From assembly GCA_023144675.1 (NCBI GenBank), contig JAGLFE010000179.1, forward strand, positions 1 through 8,987: 8,987 nucleotides of DNA, read 5' to 3'. Position 1 is the first letter of the stretch. Every line of letters starts with the position of its first letter. This document shows, piece after piece, positions 5,783 through 8,987 of the stretch. This DNA is from Thiomargarita sp. Its GTDB lineage: Bacteria > Pseudomonadota > Gammaproteobacteria > Beggiatoales > Beggiatoaceae. The notes beneath the pieces are model-generated. The model was not told the origin of the DNA. It saw only the letters and a program-made list of their open reading frames with translations, and did no database searches. The translations under genes were made by a program, and so were the position numbers.

Positions 5783-6859
5783 ATGTCATTAATTTCCCGT
5801 TATACTGGACTTATTGATAAATATCGTGATTATTTACCTGTTAATGATGATACTAAAATTATTAGTCTTGCCGAGGGTAATACGCCTTTAATACGCTTGC
5901 ATAATATTCCTAAATTGTTGAATAAAGAAGTCAGCATTTATGTTAAATATGAAGGCTTAAATCCAACTGGGTCTTTTAAAGATCGCGGTATGACTATGGC
6001 GATTACTAAAGCGGTGGAAGCGGGTAGTAATGCCACCGTTTGCGCTTCGACGGGTAATACTTCTGCCAGTGCGGCGGCTTATAGTGCCAGGGCTGGAATT
6101 ACCGCTTTCGTTTTGATTCCAGAAGGAAAAATTGCTTTAGGTAAATTAGCGCAAGCTATGATGCATGGAGCGATTATTTTACAAATTAAAGGTAATTTTG
6201 ATGATGGAATGCGTTTAGTTAAGGAAGTTGCTGATCATGTACCGATTACTATTGTGAATTCAATTAATCCATATCGCTTACAGGGTCAAAAAACTGCAGC
6301 TTTTGAAATCATTGAAGCTTTAGGGCGTGCGCCAGATTATCATTGTTTACCAGTAGGAAATGCAGGTAATATTAGTGCTTATTGGATGGGATATACGCAA
6401 TTTGCCGATATTGGCATTGTAAATAAACGTCCTAAAATGTGTGGTTATCAAGCCAGTGGGGCAGCTCCTTTTTTACGTGGGCATCCAGTTGAATTTCCTG
6501 AAACGGTTGCCACTGCCATTAGAATTGGTAATCCGCAAAGTTGGGATAAAGCTGTTGAGGCACAAACAACTTCAAATGGTTGGTTTGACGAGTTTAGTGA
6601 TAAAGAAATTTTAGCTGCCCAAAAGTTGCTGGCGGAAAAGGAAGGAATTTTCTGTGAACCAGCTTCAGCTATTTCAGTGGCGGGGGCAATAAAGGATATA
6701 AAAAGTGGCAAAATTTCCGAAGCTAGTACCATAGTTTGTACTTTAACTGGTCATGGTTTAAAAGACCCTGATACGGCAATTAAACAAAGTGTAAAACCAA
6801 TGATTCAAATATTGCCAAAATTGGAAGAAGTTAAAGCGGCTATTTTAGAATATCTTTAG
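5783..6859 (+). CDS. thrC: Threonine synthase
   Basis: This PLP enzyme converts O-phospho-L-homoserine and water to L-threonine and phosphate, the last step of threonine biosynthesis. At 358 residues it belongs to the short, Bacillus-type class, not the roughly 430-residue E. coli type. Visible motifs are SLAEGNTPL (28-36), NPTGSFKDRG (60-69) with the Schiff-base lysine K66, ASTGNTSASAA (about 89-99), the glycine-rich phosphate-binding loop PVGNAGN (about 191-197), FCEPASA and the C-terminal LTGHGLKD. Threonine dehydratase-like enzymes share the fold, but these motifs fit threonine synthase best. AGAGG seven bases ahead of the ATG is the strongest Shine-Dalgarno in the window. The gene follows rng by 39 bp and is probably co-transcribed. 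No other threonine gene (thrA, thrB, hom) is next to it. Around the active-site region it uses more GCG and GGT codons and looks GC-richer than neighbouring genes. Confidence 0.95.
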   Translation: MSLISRYTGLIDKYRDYLPVNDDTKIISLAEGNTPLIRLHNIPKLLNKEVSIYVKYEGLNPTGSFKDRGMTMAITKAVEAGSNATVCASTGNTSASAAAYSARAGITAFVLIPEGKIALGKLAQAMMHGAIILQIKGNFDDGMRLVKEVADHVPITIVNSINPYRLQGQKTAAFEIIEALGRAPDYHCLPVGNAGNISAYWMGYTQFADIGIVNKRPKMCGYQASGAAPFLRGHPVEFPETVATAIRIGNPQSWDKAVEAQTTSNGWFDEFSDKEILAAQKLLAEKEGIFCEPASAISVAGAIKDIKSGKISEASTIVCTLTGHGLKDPDTAIKQSVKPMIQILPKLEEVKAAILEYL

Positions 6860-6891
6860 AATATTCGTAACTACTTACTATAAAAAAAATA

Positions 6892-7030
6892 GTAGTCCTA
6901 AACAAAGTAGTGGTAAATAATTATGTAGCTTGGATTAGCTAAAGCGTAACCCAACTATTCAATATTTTAAGTCAGGTTACGTTGCACTTGACCTACATTT
7001 TAGCCCAATCACTATTTTGTTTAGGACTAC
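6892..7030. mobile_element. Complete MITE-like element with terminal inverted repeats
   Basis: This is a 139-bp non-coding element. Its left end (6892-6912, GTAGTCCTAAAC...) and right end (7010-7030, ...GTTTAGGACTAC) are inverted repeats of 21 bp with one mismatch. TA flanks both ends (6890-6891 and 7031-7032), which would fit a TA target duplication of the kind made by IS630/Tc1-type transposases. The other copy in the window ends with CA, so that is uncertain. Inside is an imperfect hairpin, TAG-TTGG-TTA-GC (6926-6939) against GC-TAA-CCAA-CTA (6944-6957). The first 37 bp are identical, inverted, to 66-102. It occupies most of the gap between convergent thrC and parE, so the transcribed inverted repeats could act as a bidirectional terminator. 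No transposase is encoded. Confidence 0.75.
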
Positions 7031-7080
7031 TAAATCGCTATATACCATTTTGGATATTCCTCAATTACGGATTATTAAAA

Positions 7081-8964
7081 TTACACTTCTGTTAAAACTC
7101 CCTTATTTTCTAACCATTTTTTTCTATCATTAGCCCGTTTCTTTGCCAACAACATAGTCATCATAGATTCAGTTTGTTCAGCTTCATTTAAGGTCAGTTG
7201 CAATAAACGGCGGCTTTCAGGTGCAATAGTAGTTTCACGCAATTGTAAAGGATTCATTTCTCCCAAACCTTTAAAACGTTGAATATTGACCTTGCCCCGC
7301 TTTTTTTCGGCGGTAATCCGATTTAAAATCCCCTGTTTTTCATCTTCATTTAGGGCATAATAAATTGAATTTCCAACATCAATACGATAAAGTGGTGGCA
7401 TGGCAACATACACATGTCCTACTTCGACTAATTTACGAAAATGTTTGACGAATAAAGCACATAATAAAGTTGCAATATGCGCTCCATCAGAATCCGCATC
7501 GGCTAAAATACAAATTTTATTATAACGCAAGCCAGTTAAAGTTTCAGGTTCGGGGTCAATGCCCAAGGCAACCGCAATATCGTGTACTTCTTGTGAGGCT
7601 AATACTTGATTGCTATCAACTTCCCAAGTATTTAAAATTTTGCCCCGTAAAGGCATAACCGCTTGAAAAGTTCTATCTCGTGCTTGTTTACATGAACCGC
7701 CAGCACTATCGCCTTCAACTAAGAATAATTCAGTTTGGGTGAAATCTTGGGAACTACAATCAGCTAATTTTCCCGGTAGTGCAGGTCCTCCAGTTGCTTT
7801 TTTACGCACTACTTTTTTATTCGCCCGTAATCGTTTTTGGGCATGGGTAATTACTAATTCTGCAATATTTTCTCCAATTTCAGTATGTTGATTTAACCAT
7901 AAACTGAAGGAATCTCTAACAACGCCAGCAACAAAGGTTGTACAAGCTCTTGATGAAAATCGTTCTTTGGTTTGTCCTGAAAATTGTGGTTCTTCTACTT
8001 TAACTGATAGTATGTAAGCGCAACGTTCTAATATATCTTCTGTAACTAATTTAACCCCTCTAGGCAATAAATTTCGATAATCGCAAAACTCACGAATTGC
8101 GCCTAATAGTCCCACTTTTAAGCCATTGACATGAGTTCCACCTTGAATTGTAGGAATTAGGTTGACATAACTTTCGGTTAATAATTCGCCTTCTGGTAGC
8201 CACATTATGGCATAATCAACTACTTCAGTTGCTGCCACAAAGTGTCCAATTATAGGCAATTCGGGTAAGCTAATTACTTCGCCTAAATTATCTAATAGAT
8301 AGGTGGTTAATCCGTCTTCGTAATACCACTGTTGTTTTTCGCCAGTATTTTCATTGGTAAAATTAACGGTTAAACCAGCACAAAGTACGGCTTTGGCTCG
8401 CAATGCGTGGATAAGTGCTGAAATAGCAAAATTGGGGGAATCAAAATAGGTTAAATTTGGCCAAAATCGTAAAGTAGTTCCCGAATTTTTTTTGCCGACT
8501 TTGCCAACTATTTTTAATTCAGAAGTTTTGTCGCCATTAGCGAAGGACATTTGGTATAAATTACCATGGCGTTTAATTATTACTTCTAAATGGCTGGAAA
8601 GTGCATTTACCACTGATACGCCAACGCCATGTAATCCGCCAGAAAATTGGTAGTTTTTTGTGGAGAATTTACCACCGGCATGTAAGCGGGTTAAAATAAC
8701 TTCAACGCCGGTTATGTTTTCTTCGGGATGGAGGTCAACTGGCATTCCACGTCCATTGTCGCTGACACTTAGTGAGCCATCGTTATGTATTATTACGTCA
8801 ATGCGATTAGAATAGCCAGCAATGGCTTCGTCAACGCTGTTGTCGATGACTTCTAAAGCTAAATGGTTGGGACGGGTTGTATCTGTGTACATTCCAGGAC
8901 GTTTGCGTACAGGGTCAAGTCCAGTAAGTATTTCTATATCTGCTGCGTTGTAAGTTTTAGCCAT
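7081..8964 (-). CDS. parE: DNA topoisomerase IV subunit B
   Basis: ParE is the ATPase subunit of topoisomerase IV, which with ParC decatenates replicated chromosomes and relaxes supercoils in the cytoplasm. At 627 residues it is full length (E. coli ParE is 630). The GHKL ATPase domain has EVIDNSVDEA (38-47; catalytic E38, Mg-binding N42), DNGRGMPVD (69-77), the GGKF block (96-99) and the ATP lid GGLHGVG (108-114). The transducer contains QTKERFSSRA, and its switch lysine lies in QTK. The TOPRIM domain has EGDSAGGS (from E417) and DADSDG (D489, D491, D493), followed by the QRFKGLGEMNP block. TDTTRPNHL near the N-terminus and the lack of the roughly 170-residue insertion of gammaproteobacterial GyrB favour ParE over GyrB. 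The start at 8964 (MAKTYNA) matches the family, but no good Shine-Dalgarno is visible in the 23 bases upstream. parC is not in the window. Confidence 0.96.
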   Translation of the reverse strand: MAKTYNAADIEILTGLDPVRKRPGMYTDTTRPNHLALEVIDNSVDEAIAGYSNRIDVIIHNDGSLSVSDNGRGMPVDLHPEENITGVEVILTRLHAGGKFSTKNYQFSGGLHGVGVSVVNALSSHLEVIIKRHGNLYQMSFANGDKTSELKIVGKVGKKNSGTTLRFWPNLTYFDSPNFAISALIHALRAKAVLCAGLTVNFTNENTGEKQQWYYEDGLTTYLLDNLGEVISLPELPIIGHFVAATEVVDYAIMWLPEGELLTESYVNLIPTIQGGTHVNGLKVGLLGAIREFCDYRNLLPRGVKLVTEDILERCAYILSVKVEEPQFSGQTKERFSSRACTTFVAGVVRDSFSLWLNQHTEIGENIAELVITHAQKRLRANKKVVRKKATGGPALPGKLADCSSQDFTQTELFLVEGDSAGGSCKQARDRTFQAVMPLRGKILNTWEVDSNQVLASQEVHDIAVALGIDPEPETLTGLRYNKICILADADSDGAHIATLLCALFVKHFRKLVEVGHVYVAMPPLYRIDVGNSIYYALNEDEKQGILNRITAEKKRGKVNIQRFKGLGEMNPLQLRETTIAPESRRLLQLTLNEAEQTESMMTMLLAKKRANDRKKWLENKGVLTEV

Positions 8965-8987
8965 TTTTAAAAATATAGGTTAGTCGA

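Noticed and set aside
6448..6732. Minus-strand 94-codon frame inside thrC
   Set aside because: Antisense shadow of a conserved enzyme; no recognisable motif.
6876..6894. TACTAT / ATAGTA hairpin after thrC considered as an intrinsic terminator
   Set aside because: The stem is six AT-dominated pairs with an all-A loop and no T-run following; too weak, although the adjacent repeat could serve as terminator.
6887..7035. AAAT on both sides of the MITE-like element as a 4-bp target duplication
   Set aside because: The left flank is a poly-A tract, so AAAT is expected by chance; the TA flanks at the exact repeat ends are at least as good an explanation.
7470..7658. Plus-strand 62-codon frame inside parE
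   Set aside because: Antisense to the TOPRIM region of parE; no support.
1..8987. CRISPR array, tRNA, rRNA or integrase/attachment site
   Set aside because: No regularly spaced direct repeats, cloverleaf or rRNA motifs, or recombinase genes were found by eye.

Overview
This AT-rich window (GC about one third, estimated by eye) looks like chromosome from a gammaproteobacterium. The ParE, RNase G and PpiA-type proteins align closely, by memory, with their Escherichia coli counterparts over their full length. The low GC, the roadblock and CZB signalling proteins, and dispersed hairpin repeats with a GGGTTA...TAACCC core suggest a Beggiatoa/Thiotrichales-like lineage. That placement is inference only.

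Layout. 1-102: a truncated copy of a short dispersed repeat, ending 4 bp before the stop codon of a periplasmic cyclophilin (107-709, minus). 710-899: a divergent AT-rich spacer. 900-2149 (plus): a roadblock/LC7 protein followed by two paralogous free-standing CZB (zinc-binding) proteins. 2160-3760 (minus, only 10 bp from the last CZB gene): a cysteine-rich V4R-like protein, translationally coupled to an upstream unrecognised 126-residue protein. 3761-4186: a 426-bp non-coding divergent spacer with AT palindromes and a candidate sigma70 promoter. 4187-6859 (plus): RNase G, then threonine synthase 39 bp further on. 6892-7030: a complete MITE-like copy of the same repeat, in inverted orientation relative to the first, between convergent genes. 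7081-8964 (minus): complete parE, topoisomerase IV subunit B.

The ppiA-like, rng, thrC and parE genes are housekeeping. The unusual part is 900-3760. It holds a putative small-GTPase regulator, two minimal Zn(His3Cys) sensor domains detached from any chemoreceptor, and a tandem V4R-like protein with an unknown partner. Each piece belongs to a ligand-sensing or signalling family, but no membrane receptor, kinase, GTPase or DNA-binding output gene is present in the window. A joint sensory function is a hypothesis from gene proximity.
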